In this document: positions 29,365-42,834 of the stretch, in pieces
How positions within the stretch are numbered: the first letter of the stretch is position 1
How the letters are laid out: each line of letters begins with the position of its first letter
Assembly: GCA_030268105.1 (NCBI GenBank)
Contig: BSDZ01000078.1
Span: 1,860,001 to 1,924,000 of the forward strand
Direction of reading: 5' to 3'
DNA: 64,000 nucleotides
Source: Volvox africanus
Lineage: Eukaryota > Chlorophyta > Chlorophyceae > Chlamydomonadales > Volvocaceae
Translations under genes and position numbers: made by a program
Notes under the pieces: model-generated
Databases searched by the model: none
What the model was told of the DNA's origin: nothing
The model's input: only the letters and a program-made list of their open reading frames with translations

Positions 29365-31900
29365 TCAAGGGTCATTGACCAAGGTCTTGGGTCGGAAGTA
29401 ACGTCCGAGGAGGTACTGAGAGACTGCTCGGGAGATGGGCCCTATGCCCCGCGTGTACATGCTGACTGGGTGGCCCACCGCGCCGAGGTGCTCCTTCACA
29501 AACCTGCGCGGGCGGGAGAGGGGAGGGGGAGGGGAGGGGGAGGGGAGGGGAGGGGGAGAACGTGTTAGCGGTCTCTCAGCACGGGCAACTAAGGCGGCGG
29601 AATGGACTTCATGTGGGAAGACAGCAGACCAGGGGGCCGCGCCTGGGGACTGCTGCAAGGAAACCCGTTGCTCACTCCCCCGCACTTCACCAGCAAAACC
29701 CACACACCTCCTTCCTGGCCCCAGATCCAGCCAGTCGATAAGGCCCACACGGGGACCGAGCAGCAAGGGGGGGGCAGGCGGATGGGCTGACGGCGCTGGC
29801 GGTGGCGGCACCGATACGGTCGACTTCACGGCCGCCTCGCCGGCAGCTGTGCCGTCCGCAAGTGCGGAAATAACCCCGCCGGCACCGGCGCCGCCAGTGG
29901 GGGACCCCTGCGGTTTTCCGTTGTTAACCGCCGTGTCGGTCGTTGGCGGCGCCCCCGAACCTACCGGGACGACGGCGCCCGCCAGCGCGTCCCGTTGCCG
30001 TACAGATTGATTGTGTACGAGGGCTACTTGTACGCCGACGGAAAATACCTATCGTAGTTAACATGTAACGTTTGTACACCATAAGACCCAGCCAACAAAA
30101 TTAAACGGTAAAAACCAAAAACCCTGAACAGTAGGGAGAGCAGAGTTCAAACGCCTAGATGTAAAAGAATCCAATTAAGCGACCCCTAATCTAAGCAAAA
30201 CAAACTGAAAAAACGTCATCTCACCGCTGGTGCATAACATCGTTAGTTACCTGAAAGAGGCAGCATGACTGCCGTACAAGTGGGTTGTCGTACTTTAACC
30301 CGGTGTACAGCACCTGGAGGCTGTCCCACTGCGGCAGTAGCAAACCGAACGCCATCAGGGGTCCCGAGCCTGAGCCGCCCTCACGGACGACAACCGCCTG
30401 CACGGCAAGTGTATGTACGGCAAACCAGCAGAGACACACACAATTGATTCTCAGTACGACACATATACGACACATATACACGTCACGTGGGGCAAAGGCG
30501 GTAAAACTCTACCCTGACTAAACCTCTCGTCGCCGCATAATGCCACATCATACATCTGCTTCAAACAATCAACACATCTGAAATTAAACACAGTTTTAAG
30601 TTAACATATACCTGTCGTACCAACTTACGTGCATGTTTGGCGCTTCCCTTACCAACCGCTCGAACTGGTTGCGTGGATACTCTGTAAAGCCGTTCCGAGT
30701 TCCGGTCTGTTCGTACAGGTCCCACATTTGAGCCAGAAGCACCTCCGCCTCCGAAACCGACCCAGGGGTCGCGAACACTAACTTTGGCGGCGCCGGCACC
30801 TCAGGACCACCATCCCGGTTATTGCAGCGCATCTTCCCGTGCTTCAGCGGCCTGACTTGTTTTTGCACCAGAGGGGCCCTATGCTCTGCATGCACGGCTG
30901 ATGGCGCCAGCCCCGGCTGTAGCTGCCCCTGCTCCGCCGGCTGTGGCTGTTGCTGCTCCCACTGCCGCTGCGTCATGAAGGCTTGGGGCCCCATTCGCAC
31001 CACCTGACATGTCAGTTTGCCCTCCGACTCGTACAACTGAAATAACTGTATTTAAACCCATGGGTCACAGAAAGGGAATCGCAGCTTTATCTTCAGAGAC
31101 ATGAAAGGAGGGCGAGGGGAGGGGGGTGGGTGACTCATCAGGCGACTCATCTTGTGAGTCCACGTCACGAACAAAGTCAGTGTGAGCACCGTCCCCGTGT
31201 GAGTGCACCTTCCGCCCGCCGCAGTCCCATCTGCCAGGTAGAGCCGTGCACGCATAAGGCCTCTCCCCCCACCCGACGTACTTTGGTCCTTGTTTTCACA
31301 TTCCAGCGGTCAGCTCGGCGGAGCGATGCGAGGTAGTCGCTCCAGGAAGGGCGGGCTCTCACATCGATCTTCCGAAAGAGTGACGGGAAGCGGCAAAGAG
31401 GCGGAGATGGTACAGCTTAGAAGGGCTTAGCTTGTCCTAGCTTGTCCTAGCGTCAAGAGGGGCTGCAATCGTCGTCATTGCAGAAAACCCGCAAATTTGG
31501 ATCCAAAGTTTTCAAAATTCTTTCGTTTGAAGTTGTCAGTTGGCCACTGCTTATCCTCGGTTTATCGTAAACTTACGTTGATTTTTAATTACGTTACACT
31601 AATAAAAGAAGGATCACCGGAAACGTGGAAAGTGTCTAGTCCGTCGCTGTTACCGTTAACAGTTACCGTTACCGTTACCTTGAAGATGTCGAAGAGTGGC
31701 CATTCGTTGAAGCCCTCACCGGGAGCAGCCTGGCCCGGTGCGTCGAAGATTGCGAGGAGCGGCAACAGCAGATCCCAACGCCGAATGAGCCCATCGCGCC
31801 AGCCCTGAAGTGCCGTACGCATCCGCCAAAAGCACATGCGTGTGTTGGTGGCGGCGACGGCGCAACGATGATGTGACAGGACAGGGTGGGGCGGGGGAGT
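29365..31900 (-). repeat. inverted segmental duplication, left arm
   Basis: Matches 43335-46531 in reverse complement. Near-identical blocks include exons and introns: about 30963-31900 (exons 2-3, introns 2-3, start of exon 4), 30700-30810 (end of exon 4) and 29435-29810 (end of exon 6, intron 6, most of exon 7). The stretches between are recognisably homologous only in coding parts. Confidence 0.93.
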
Positions 31901-32228
31901 TCGATGGAATAGTTGGCAGCGTTAGTAATATATATGTTATACAGTGCTGCACAGTGGGCTTCCGACCAGAGCGGTGTAGCTAACGGATATAAACCTACGT
32001 ATGCAAAAGATGTATGACAGAATGTACGATAATTGTACATTATCTCAGACCACACCGCCGAAACAGGGTGTATTGCATGTGTGTGTGTTTTGCACCTGAA
32101 GTCCCAGGGAGGTCGCATTGCTCGGCCGGGAAACCACAGCGTACTTCAGCCTTCCCAGGAGCCATGTCAAAAGCGGCGGCACTCCAGGAAGGTATTGTGA
32201 CAATCTCACTCGGCGCCACATAAGGAAT
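29365..32228 (-). CDS. GNAT/FemAB-like N-acyltransferase, copy A (5' end unresolved)
   Basis: Exons in transcript order: 32228-32096, 31804-31679, 31368-31282, 31036-30629, 30397-30251, 30048-29708, 29503-29365. Phases match throughout. Five of the seven exons (1, 2, 3, 5 and 7) have exactly the lengths of copy B; exons 4 and 6 differ. The YLASLRRADRWN helix, LYEQTGTRNGF, QVLYTGLKYDN and LIDWLDLGPG segments, with FVKEHLGA following, resemble the Acetyltransf_6/BioF2-like GNAT fold used by FemAB-type amide-forming acyltransferases. The family call rests on this pattern only. Exon 4 (136 codons) has a short Gln/Pro-rich insert. Exon 6 has an Ala/Gly-rich insert different from copy B. No stop or frameshift is seen, so the copy looks functional. 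Exon 1 begins in mid-codon after a CAG acceptor, so at least one 5' exon is missing; none was recognised up to 33 kb. Confidence 0.7.
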
Positions 32229-33144
32229 CTGATAGGATCCATAATAAATTACCGTACGGTACGGTACGGCAAGTCATCAGACGTGTAATGAGCCAAGGGG
32301 AAGATAGTAGCATGCGAGCAAGGACACAACCCATGACGACACGAGCACTAACAAAATATTACAAAATCTGAATAATAATTTTTAAGATTTTAATTTTGTT
32401 TTATAACAATTAAATTTGTTATAAGATACTGTGATCCCGTAAATTAGTGGTACGGGATTGAATGTTCCGTACAGCTTAAAAAAGGGCTGCAACCTGGGCT
32501 GGCATAGCAGCCACAGCCGCAGGTTTAAGGTTCCTTCGAGCGTGGGTTGGTTTTTGTAGTAGTGTGCAAATACGGAATTCATTTATTGCCAAATCTGTTT
32601 GTCGTACAGCACGGTAATGTAGTCTGACTCAGCCTTACCCTGGCTCATCCTCGGTGAGTACTGCAGGTCTGGACGACCCATGGGTAGCAGCATCTGAAAG
32701 TACCAGATGTTGTTTCAGATCCAGGTTTTGGGCGAGGTGCAGTACGCAGGGAGTGGCCGGTTTCAGGTGTTTTCGGAGCGGACAAGATGGGGCCCAGATC
32801 GGATGTACGTGCGACGCGTAACCCGCCACTTGTAAGACTTGGGTTAGGTGACAGGACGAAAAAGATAAACGAAGGTTTGCTTTCAGAATCGCTTTCGCGG
32901 TCACTTAATAGGCCGTACGAGGTCGTACATGGCCGTACAAGGTCGTCACATACGTTCACCCAAGCTCCCGTACTGGACGGAACGGTCCTAACCATCTACT
33001 GGGAACAAATTTTAAAGGGTACGGCATTTATCAGGTCGCAGGTTCTTGTACGACTGGACCCGTCGTTTCTCTTTGTCGTATTACCGGAACGATCCCCCCT
33101 TAACCCTTACCCGCATCTTACCCTCCCTTTCCAAATACCCAGGT

Positions 33145-33374
33145 CGGGTGCTGGCTCCGCTCAAAGCACGGCCGCTGTCGCTACCGCCAACGCCGCCACT
33201 GCCGGTACTCCTAACACTACTGCTGCTGTACGAGCTGCTGAAGCTCCGGAAGCTGTGGAAGCTGGCGACGCTGCTGTTTCCATCATCCGGGCTGGCGAAT
33301 TTGGAGCTAAAAGGCGCGGTTTTGGCGGGTGATGGGGCCTGGTAATGATAGCTAAGTAGCTGTAGCAGCTGTGG
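33145..33374 (-). CDS. possible Ser-rich coding fragment
   Basis: An open stretch after a CCACAG acceptor with AGC-biased serine codons (for example ASPDDGNSSVASFHSFRS). It has a possible donor near 33145. It resembles the low-complexity coding segments of the confident genes, but no flanking exons could be joined to it. A CAG-triplet run at about 33379-33414 adjoins it. It could be an exon of an unrecognised minus-strand gene or chance. Confidence 0.2.
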
Positions 33375-36184
33375 TTGAAAGCAGCAGCAGCAGCAGCAGC
33401 AGCAGTAGCAGCAGCGGATGAGTGGTGCTGGCGAAGGAGGCATTTCACACCTGTGACTGTGTGTGTTTCCAATGTCAAAGCCGAAGCCGTCGCCAACGCC
33501 GACGAGGGGGAACAGCCACCGCGGGAGAATCTGTGGGAAGTACGGCATGGTACGGCAGCACCTGCTGCCGACAGCACGTATATGTGTAAGTAACAGATAG
33601 ACATTGTGCACGCGTCTGTGTACGTCTGTGTGTGTGTATGTGTCAGCACACGATGGGGGGAAGCGGACAACACGGATAATAATCGAGTCCCCTTCAAGCC
33701 CCAATGCTGACGCAGTAGCTGCCACGAGCAACACCCCCACCCTAACCGTCCCAAACCCCAACCGTCCAACCGCGTCCCGTAATCTCGCGGCCTCTCGCCT
33801 CACAGGTATTGACCGCGTGTCTCCAAACCTTGCGGCTGCAGGCGTTCTGGGTGAACTGATGGAAGGTATACCGGAGATCTGATCCTGGCGCCTTGACGAC
33901 GGTGGTGGAGGTTTCACAGTAGATCTAGGGTGCCGTTACTGCCGGTACCTATTTCGTTATCGACTTGATTTCCTAGTTAGGAATAGGAAACATGACCTAT
34001 GGTAAGACCTGGAAAGACCTGGCAAGACCTGGCAGGAGAGGCGGATTATTGGAGTCCTAAAACCCTAGGGGCTGCCACGCTAAGCAGGATGTCTAATCAG
34101 GACATGCGCGGTACGCCCTTCAGGCCGATATCCGAGGAGGGGAGGTGGAAAAGGAGGAGGAAGTGGGGCAGGTTCTGCGTGTTGTTATTTGTTTGTCTGT
34201 CTGTTACTCGGCACTCGTTTACGTATGTGGATCGAAGGAACATTATTTGGCTGTGTCCTGTGAGTGTGTGGGTGCGCCGCGTCGCCTGAGGTAGCCCGTG
34301 GTGGCGCAGGCGACGGCTGCAAGGATCGTCGCTAACTAAGGTGTGCTAAGATGCCATCAAATGAAAACTGAGAAAAGTTTGCCAACGCCTGAGGCGGGAG
34401 TTTGAAGCTGATAATGGTTGATGCGCAATCACCCACAAGACGCTGGTAGAGGCCGTTACAGGTCGTTACAGATTATCCGACAGACGGGGACCGATCATTT
34501 CCGCCGTCCGCTTGTTCCAACATCCAAGGCAAGGCATATATTCAGAGAAAAGAGTCACAAATGCATTTCAATTCAAGGGCGGCTTTGTTTGACACGTGCG
34601 GCATTTTTGATGGCTCGTTGGGCATTTATTAACTTATAGGATGACCCCAGCATCGTCAGTCATATAGATTTCGAGGTTTCGGGGTTGGGCTGGGTTGGGT
34701 TGGGTTAGACCCGACCTGCCATGCCGCATGCGATCTTAGCGTTGCATTCAAAGAACGAAACGAAGCGGACCGAACGTACACCGTTGCCGTCTAATTAAAT
34801 GCATATCATGGCGTACTTATTGCTTCTCTCATATGCCAACTGGCGCAAATAAATCAGCTGACATCGACTTGAGTTGTGTGCGCAGTTATGATAAACAGTG
34901 CGCAGTTTGTGTGCGCAGTTTTCAGACCGTTTCAGCCTCCTAACCGTCTACAGATACCATAGTCCAAGAGTTATCCATATTTTTAAGAGTAATCCAATAT
35001 ATAAATACACAGTAATTCTAGGTACAAAGCTTTCCCTCAGGCGCCCTTAGTATGAAACAAAGCTGAGTCTCTTTCAGTCTCCAACAAAAATCATTAGAAT
35101 CAGTTTGTACGCTGGCTGGCACCAACTTGAGTTTTAAAAAAAGGATAGATTTCAGACCGGAGCGGGCGGAATGAGGCGACAAGCTCACGATGGTTACACA
35201 CTGCCAAATGATCTGTATAGTAACAGATCGTCTGGATTAAATCACCCAGCCATAATGGTGGAAAATCGTCGACCTCTCGCTCTCCCGCACCTTCACCTAT
35301 CCGCGCGAAGACCTCATCAAAGAGTCATCGCGGCACTTCTCCCGCGGGCGGCTCACACAGTCAGTCAATGCGACAATTGGGAAGTTCGCCGGTTGATATT
35401 GGGGAGGGCGAGGTGACCCGTGCATGGGTGGTGCAATGCTACACAAAATTCCATTCGGTCCAAGCCCTGGTCCACCGGGGAGAGGTAGAGGTGGAGGGAG
35501 GATTGTTTGGATGCCGACCCACATCATGCAGCCGGCGACCTCACCTAAAAAAGACGTCCTTGGACACACTACATTTATAACAAATGAAACACGGTATTGA
35601 CCAGTAAAGCGCAATAAATTGGCGAAACACAATTATTGTGACTATTATGATCGACAGAGCGCTATGAAGATTCCCAACCCACATCATGAATTCCTTCTCA
35701 CGAGATCGCAGGTGATCGGGGAGAGTCTCTATCGCGCTTCTCAGCCAAACGCACCTGCCAAAAATGTTATTGCTTCCACGAACTTCGTTAACAAAGTTCC
35801 TGTATCGTTTATCGTCCCCTCCTGGCGAAATAGTCCGTTTGCTAACCGACTACCATTTACCAGGGATTTGCATTTCTCTGTTTTCTCCACCACCCTTTCT
35901 ATCACCGGTACTCTCCACGACCACAACCACGCCACACCAACACTGCCGGGCCACCTCCTTCCCACTGACTCCCACAGGCGCGTGCACTCTACGTTTATAC
36001 CGTACAACGACGCCATCTTCGCCACATTTACAGACGGACAGACAGACAAACAGACAGACAGACGGTCGCCGACAGAATTGCACACAAAGCCCATGCCAAA
36101 TAGCATGCATCGTAACCGCCGCACCCCACAGTGAGGTCGTAGCGGGGCAAGATGACATGACCTAGAAAGGCAGCTGACGATGAT

Positions 36185-36210
36185 GGCCCACGGAGTAAAC
36201 TCCGTGGGCC
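36185..36210. repeat. perfect 12-bp-stem palindrome
   Basis: GGCCCACGGAGT, then AA, then ACTCCGTGGGCC. It is followed at once by GACCCATGGGTC (36211-36222), itself self-complementary. Confidence 0.95.
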
Positions 36211-37107
36211 GACCCATGGGTCCTCAATGCGTGCAAAGCCAAACTCAATGAGGCGAGCCTGATGAGCAATGCGATGCGATGCGACGCTTAAACGTAACGC
36301 AATGGGCTAAACCTCCCTCACGAAGAGCCCCACCCCAGCGATCTGGGAAACACGGGCTCCACACAGATGGTTCTCAAAAGATAGTTGCAAATCAACCAAT
36401 CTGATAAACCAACAGTATTATTGTTTAACAAAGCACGTAATCGTTAAAACCCGAAATGAGCTGACCAAATATTTTTTTCAAAATCGCTCCTGGTGCGTTT
36501 TTGCATCTTTTGCCACCGCCCTTACCTTGTCGATCCCTCGACCAGCACCCCCTCGCCAGCACACCACCAAATTAGGCAAAGAGATACCAGAGCCGCCAAC
36601 TTAAGTAACAAGAAACGACATCCACTTAGATGGGAGATCATGTCGGGGATGCGGTTTGGTGTTAGTTAATGTAGTTATAGTTGAAGTTGTATGGGCCTTT
36701 TCCGGATACTCACGCTGCACAGCGATGACGTGCATGTTCTTACGACATCCAGCGGATGCACACACCACTACCACGACACCAGTGAAAGGGCCTTATTAAA
36801 TCTTGCGTCATCATCATCATCTGCTGCTGCTTGCACGCTCAGTAACAAGCAGGTCGATGAACTGCGTCGTAAGTACCGGACTCGCCCCGTACACGTCACT
36901 TCCACGCACAACCGACCCTTGGGTCATGCCGGGGGGCTGGCTAGTGGACAACTGTTGTGCTACAGCCGATCGCCACCCGCCGTACACTACCATTCACTAC
37001 TAGCTCTCCTTATCTGCTCCTCCTCTCAGCCGGAGGGTCTAATAGTCCCAGAGGCGATGCTAACTATTAAAATTACAGCTGCTACTGCTACTGCTACTGC
37101 CGCAAGC

Positions 37108-38837
37108 TCAGCAAGCTTCGGCAGTAGCCAGCTTCACTGTGTAGACCTTTGGCAGCATCTTCAGTGTCGCCGCAGACAACCGCAAACTGCCTCCACCCTG
37201 CTTCAGATTCGCTGCACAATTGGCTGTACGGCGATGTACGGGAGATACCACCAAAGAATGCAAAACATCCTCTTGGTGGGTTGATTTGAGAACATCATCG
37301 CTGCCAATACGCGTTAACGACGCCGTTGCTGCTGCCTTGCCGCTACAGCCATGCGTCCCTAATGGGTCCCTATTACCGCCACTATTGCTACTGCCGGTGG
37401 CGGCAGAGTCCGCATACACACACGCTTGCGCCACCTCGTGATGTCTGGGCTTGTCAACGCTCGGCACCTGCAGCATTTCGAAGCAGCGTTGCCAGTGCGC
37501 CTCCGCCTCAGCTTGAACGGCGCGTGAAAAATTGGAGGCAGAGATAAGTTGCTCTGTTAAGGCTGACCGCGCGGCTGGGCGAACCGCGAAAACGGCATCT
37601 GAAGATCCCAGTGTGGCGCGATGGGGTACGACAGGCGCTGCTGCTTCCGCGCTGGGGGTTGAGAATCCTGAGATTACGGTGTACGGCTCACAACGGGGGC
37701 GATAAGGAGAGAATCGACCACAGGCACCACCGCCGCAGCGGCTTGTTGTATTGGTGTCATCGCTGCTGCAGGCATCGGATGCTGAGCTGTTGGAACTTCC
37801 GAGTTCGTTGTCGATTCGGTTAGCAAACGACGGCCAGCTTTGGACGGACGTAGGAGAGGTGGACAGGGGGGCACCGTGGATGCTGCTGCGTAGGGCGGGA
37901 TGGAGGCTGACGAAAGAAGGCGGGGTGAAAACCGTGTCTGCGAAGCGACGGGGAAGCCACTTGCCAATGAGGGCCTGCTTGCTGCGCCAAGGGGGTAACT
38001 CGACGCCCACGGTCGTGGATTCTTGAAGGAGCGTGCCGGTGAGCAGACAGACGAGCGCGTTGACGGTGCCGATGGTGCCGACAAAGCACTCTGGCAATTT
38101 CGAAACAGCTGCACAGTAGTTGCTAGTTTGGGGCATTGCAGCAACCTTGAACTGGTCGCGGAAGAATGGGTCGACGATGACGCAGAGTCCTGCACGTTAG
38201 GAAGGAAACCGCGCTGTTGGAGGAAAATTAAGAAGTTCATAGTGTTTGAGATATTCTCTTGTATCGCTAATGGCAAGCATGGAGGGAGAAACGCAAAATC
38301 CTCTGCAGGCGTATCTCCTCCTAGCAAGGATACGGGCACGTGGTGTCCCAGGTAGGGAACAATAGCAAGAAACGAAGACCTTTGTTAGCGATATTAATTA
38401 ACCTTATTTTGCACTGCGGTCGTCTCTCTTTCCATCGTACGTTATGCCGCTCGACGAACTTACCCGCAGAACCCTCCTGACAGATAAGGAAGGAATGCCG
38501 AAGCGTTGAAAGGTAATCGGGTGATTCAATTCCAACACCAAGACCAGAGCGGAGGGTCACCAGAAGGCCGTCCGCAGCAAGCCGCTCGGCAATTGCTTGC
38601 AGTGACGATGTCCGTAAGCACATCGTCGTCGACATCGCCTTCCGAAGGGACACATGAACCCGTTCTAGTGCAGCAAGAACACCAGGAGATAGACCCATTC
38701 GGTTTGTCGCCGGCTGCAAAGGGAAACGGGTGCGATGGGGTCAAACAGCGTAGAGAGAACCGTAGGAACAATGCAAGAAGGCTATTGATCCTCACCTGGG
38801 AGCTAGCACAATCATTAAAATTAGAATATCTGTCCAT
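37108..38837 (-). CDS. DUF506 / PDDEXK_6 family protein
   Basis: Exons in transcript order: 38837-38796, 38713-38464, 38189-37108. Junctions GTGAGG-CAG and GTAAGT-CAG are in phase (0, then 1), giving 457 residues. The plant DUF506 family (Pfam PDDEXK_6) is a predicted nuclease-fold group of unknown reaction; some members respond to stress or affect root hairs. Family core seen: the helix around SLQAIAERLAADGLLVTLRSG (about 45-65), the joined segment LCVIVDPFFRDQF, then TSNYCAAVSKLPECFVGT and the LPPWRSKQALIGKWLP motif. After this comes a Ser/Ala-rich C-terminal region of about 270 residues, including HEVAQACVYADS, which is longer than in plants. The gene sits inside the spacer of the acyltransferase inverted duplication. 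A TGTAA word occurs about 30 bases beyond the stop. Confidence 0.85.
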
Positions 38838-41800
38838 GAAGTTGACGTCTTGGTCCGCAGAATTTTGCTAAGTCCGTTGGGGAGTATAGCGATTGGACAA
38901 TATAGCGGTTAACAAAGGTTAGTATCCTCGATATATGTTTGCAATATAAAATAAGCTGTTAAGAAAAACTATATGGAGCCGACAGATTTGTAGTGCAGTC
39001 CCTGCAGACAATACACTTGACCATCCATGTGGGCCAAGGAACGAGCATTCATGTGAATGTACGACACCCATGTGCGAAAGCCTGTGAGCAACCTAAAGGA
39101 GTCTAAGCCCTTTCGCGCACTGCCTTGGATTTATAACTATGTTGTTTGTGTCTGTAAAAATTTTGGGGGATGATTCTAGGTGATGAAGGCCTAAGCCGAC
39201 TAACTTCGCAGTCCGGTGTCCTGCTAAGTTGGAAGCCCTGATGCATCCATGTAGTGGACATCGTGTTATATCTCCATAACCTGATGACTGGTCGAGATCA
39301 CATGATTTTTCAGTTCTTACTTGTAAAGTTGGAAATCGTACGTAGGATATTTTGCGTGTACAGCCACCATTCCAACAAAACAATTTGCTTATATTATAAA
39401 AATATTACACTTTAACAACTTAAGTTATTATCAGAACTTAAAAGTGTAATTTTGGCAGGTACATCGAGTCACCTTTGGTGAAGGGCTTGGAATGTTGGAA
39501 ACCGATGCATGGGTTCGACCAGCAGTCGCAAAACGTTTCGCTTCCTTGCACAATCATTAATACAAATATATTATTGTGTCGGAGATTTAATTTATGAGCT
39601 TTATCGTCTTTAGGCAAATAAATGCGGGCAACGCATGCGTCTTAAACCCGGGCAGGCAGCGCCGTGTTTTCAAAATCCAGTACACAAATCGAACGACCTT
39701 ATGATGTGCAATAAATAATAAGTTATCCAGCCTTTCTTGTTGACAAGGGTTTCCTAATCCATCGCGCACATTCGGGTAAAACTCGCACTCGCGTGGCTCT
39801 TGCAATCCAGGCAGCTATTTTACTTTTAGTTCGTCCTAAAGAACAGCTTCCACGGGGCTTAGGTATCTCACGGTCTTATGGGCCATAGCCTGTTGCTAAG
39901 TCTACGAATTACGCACTTCGGTTGCAATTAACAACACGCCCTTACGTCGGGGAGATGAGGACGACCCGGTTGTTGAAGTGCTTTTACGTGGCCAGGGCGA
40001 AATGTTACGGATGAACAGGAGCTTTCGATCTGTACCTGGGGGGTGGCCGCTACGACCCTTGGGTCAAAGGACGCAGCCCCGTCGGTTCGCAGCCATCAAT
40101 CCCTTTCCCCTCTCCGCCTGCCCACATTACCTCTCCTAAATTTATTTGCCCGCATAACAAAAATCCCTTGTCATGGTTCTCCTCAGCAGCCCATATGAGA
40201 TTCACTGTTCATTCCATCAAATCACAAACCGAATGGGATCAGATCTGCGCTATTTGCCGTGAAAGCCGCGCGCAACGATGAAGGTCAATAATCGGATACG
40301 ACGTATGCGGTCGTGAGGACTGCGACTAGAAGCGCCCACACGGATTGCAGTAACGTAAATTAGTTAGGGAAAACAATAAAGTATGGAAAGCAAATAATAA
40401 ACAACAAAAATATTTTAAAAATGATTAAACATCAAATTAATATAATTAAGAATTATATATATTTGAAAGGACGAGACACAGTGAAGAGCTAGAGCTAGAG
40501 CTTGGATGAGATGGACATATCTTAGACGTGTGTGGATGTCGCACAAATCCGCACCTCCCGTCGCCTGCGTCTCGCATATGCCCGTTTCCAGTGCCAAAAC
40601 CATTGGTCCATATATGATAAACTTCTCTCAATATAATGGGCATCTTATTAAAGAAATAATCAATAAGATATATGGACCGAATTTCCCGGAGTTCTCTCCA
40701 GCGTCTCACTCTTGGCAGTATATTTCTCATACACTGCCTGACCCCTGATGAGAGACTACTCTATATGAGAGAGAGAGAGAGAACTCCGGCACTGTGTCGG
40801 CACAAATTTACGGCATATGTAGCTACGAAACCATGTAATGAAAGATCCACTGTTGAAAGGTCCGACGACTGACTTCACTGACTGACGCGACCACGTACTT
40901 TGGCCACGTCCGTCGAATGACCTCCCGCGGAGTGAGTTTAGGAACAGGAAATGTCAACCGCTGACCTGACTTGTGACGAGAACAGCAACGCCAGCCTATG
41001 ATGAGCGCTGTCATCACACCTCGTTGGCAACATGACATCACATGACACCACACCTGCGACACATACATACAGACATGCATACAGACAAACACAGCAGCAG
41101 GACTTCAGTTCGGCATAGATCAATATTGTTAAACGATCGAGCTCTGACTATCACTTATACCATAGTACTACTCGATGAGATAGCCCGTCTCGCTTCACTG
41201 GGAGGAGGAATCAGGATAGTATTGAATTATCCATAGTGGCACCTGACACCTGGTACCCTACAGTCCGTACTTCTGGACCCCCCATATCGTGATAAAAACC
41301 AACATGCCCAGTTGATTAGGTGGTTGATTACGGCGGCGGCATCCAGTGAGAGGCCTCATTCACTTTCCGCCTACCAGCGCTTTCAACAGCTTGGCAAAAA
41401 TAAAAAGTGTTGAGTGTCGTACAGGAGCATGCCATCGTCGTCGTCATCGTCATTGCCAACGCCGTCGCCAACGCTACCAACGCCACGTCGACGCCAACGA
41501 CTGAGCTCCTGGTTCCGGTCGAAGTGTTACGGTATTGCACATTGCGTCATGCCACCTGTTACTACCGTGAACCGTACCTATGGTACCAACGGAAACAACG
41601 GTAAGATCCTTGGGATGTATTGCTAAATCCCAATGGAGGTACCTCAGTGTCAACTGCTTCTAATGCCGCCGCCACCACCTGCTCCCCCGCCTGACCCATA
41701 TGGACACTAGCCCCAAATGGCTCCGAGGATAAGAGCGACGATGCACAATCCCGCACACATCCTAGCGTCATACGCACCGACGGCGGCGGCGGCGGCGGCG

Positions 41801-42603
41801 GCGACGACGGTGGCGGCGACGACGGTGGTGGCGACGGGAGCTCCCGTCGCCTGGGGCGCAGCAGCGTCGTCAAAATCTGCAATGGCAGCGGATACCATTG
41901 TGGCGAGGAGGACAGCAGCGGTAGCGCTGATGGCGGTGGATGCAAAAGCAATAGCAGCAGCTGTAGCAGCAGCAGCAGTTGCCGCCGCAGCAGTAGCGAC
42001 GCCAGCTCGGCTTGTGACGCTGACGCCAGCTCAGCCGAAAGCGCCAGGATTGAAGGCATGAGTAATGCTGTCAGGATGCCGTCAGAAACTATCAACGGTT
42101 GTACGGCAAAGGAGAAGGCCGCGGCGGCGGCGGGGAAGACACGTGGAGACGGCGAAGGTATCGGTTGTGTATTGTGTTTTCAATTTGTTCTTACCTTACG
42201 ACCAAAACGACAGCCAAGTTACTTAGCATTGAGTAATCAGCATGATTGTCATCCTATGAGGATCAGCCTTTTGACAGGCTCTCTCCGAAACCTTCCGTTG
42301 GCTGACTTTTATAAGGGAAATCAATGTCGTAGAATTGCGGTGATCAATAAGGCCGTCCATTAAACGCAAATGGAAACTGACGCTCAATTGCTATCCCGAG
42401 TTCCCAACGCATCCGGCCAACCTTTGGGCCCCCGTGTGCTCTCAATGAACACTTCGTCCATCCCCATCCCCCACCCCAATCCACCCTTGCGCTCTTGGAC
42501 TTGTTGCCGTACAACCCTTCGCCCTCAGACACCGCTACCCGAGTGTCCACTACTGCTGAGCCTAGCGACCAAGGGGGGGATCCCGAAGAACCAGAGTAGG
42601 TCC
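38838..42603. other. spacer, right part; no confident gene
   Basis: Contains an AT-rich imperfect hairpin near 39408-39452 (TTACACTTT paired with AAAAGTGTAA) and a GACCCTTGGGTC palindrome at 40054-40065. An Ala-rich frame lies at 41717-42061. The frame at 39587-39805 (minus) was considered as a transposase remnant and not accepted. Confidence 0.4.
41717..42061 (+). CDS. Ala/Thr-rich open frame, doubtful
   Basis: A 114-codon ATG frame made largely of GCG, GCA and GCC codons, with GACGG-type repeats. The minus strand over the same bases is also open, with a Leu-rich frame and a short hydrophobic end. Either strand, or neither, may be coding. No splice-consistent neighbours were found. Confidence 0.15.
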   Translation: MAPRIRATMHNPAHILASYAPTAAAAAAATTVAATTVVATGAPVAWGAAASSKSAMAADTIVARRTAAVALMAVDAKAIAAAVAAAAVAAAAVATPARLVTLTPAQPKAPGLKA

Positions 42604-42735
<132 letters not shown>

Positions 42736-42834
42736 CGCACATGTATTATTGCAGAATCACATGTATCGCGTATCTTCCTCCTCGTTATTGTTGTTTTCAT
42801 CGTCGACTTCGTCTTCCTTTACACCTCCTTCCAG

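Larger units (their letters stand above)
32229..37107. other. spacer of the inverted duplication, mostly non-coding
   Basis: No complete gene supported. Contains repeated GTACGGTACGGTACGGC at about 32255-32271, a possible Ser-rich coding piece (33145-33374), a GGTTGGGTTGG-type short repeat near 34685, a GACAGACA run near 36038 and a perfect palindrome at 36185-36210. The 5' exon of acyltransferase copy A should lie near 32.3-33 kb but was not identified. Confidence 0.4.

Noticed and set aside
31497..31808. 103-codon frame duplicated at 43425-43736 on the opposite strand
   Set aside because: Conserved only because it lies antisense to exon 2 and intron 2 of the duplicated gene.
39587..39805. 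Possible hAT transposase C-terminal remnant (RLDNLLFIAHHKVVR)
   Set aside because: Resemblance is short and no other transposase segment, terminal repeat or target duplication was seen.
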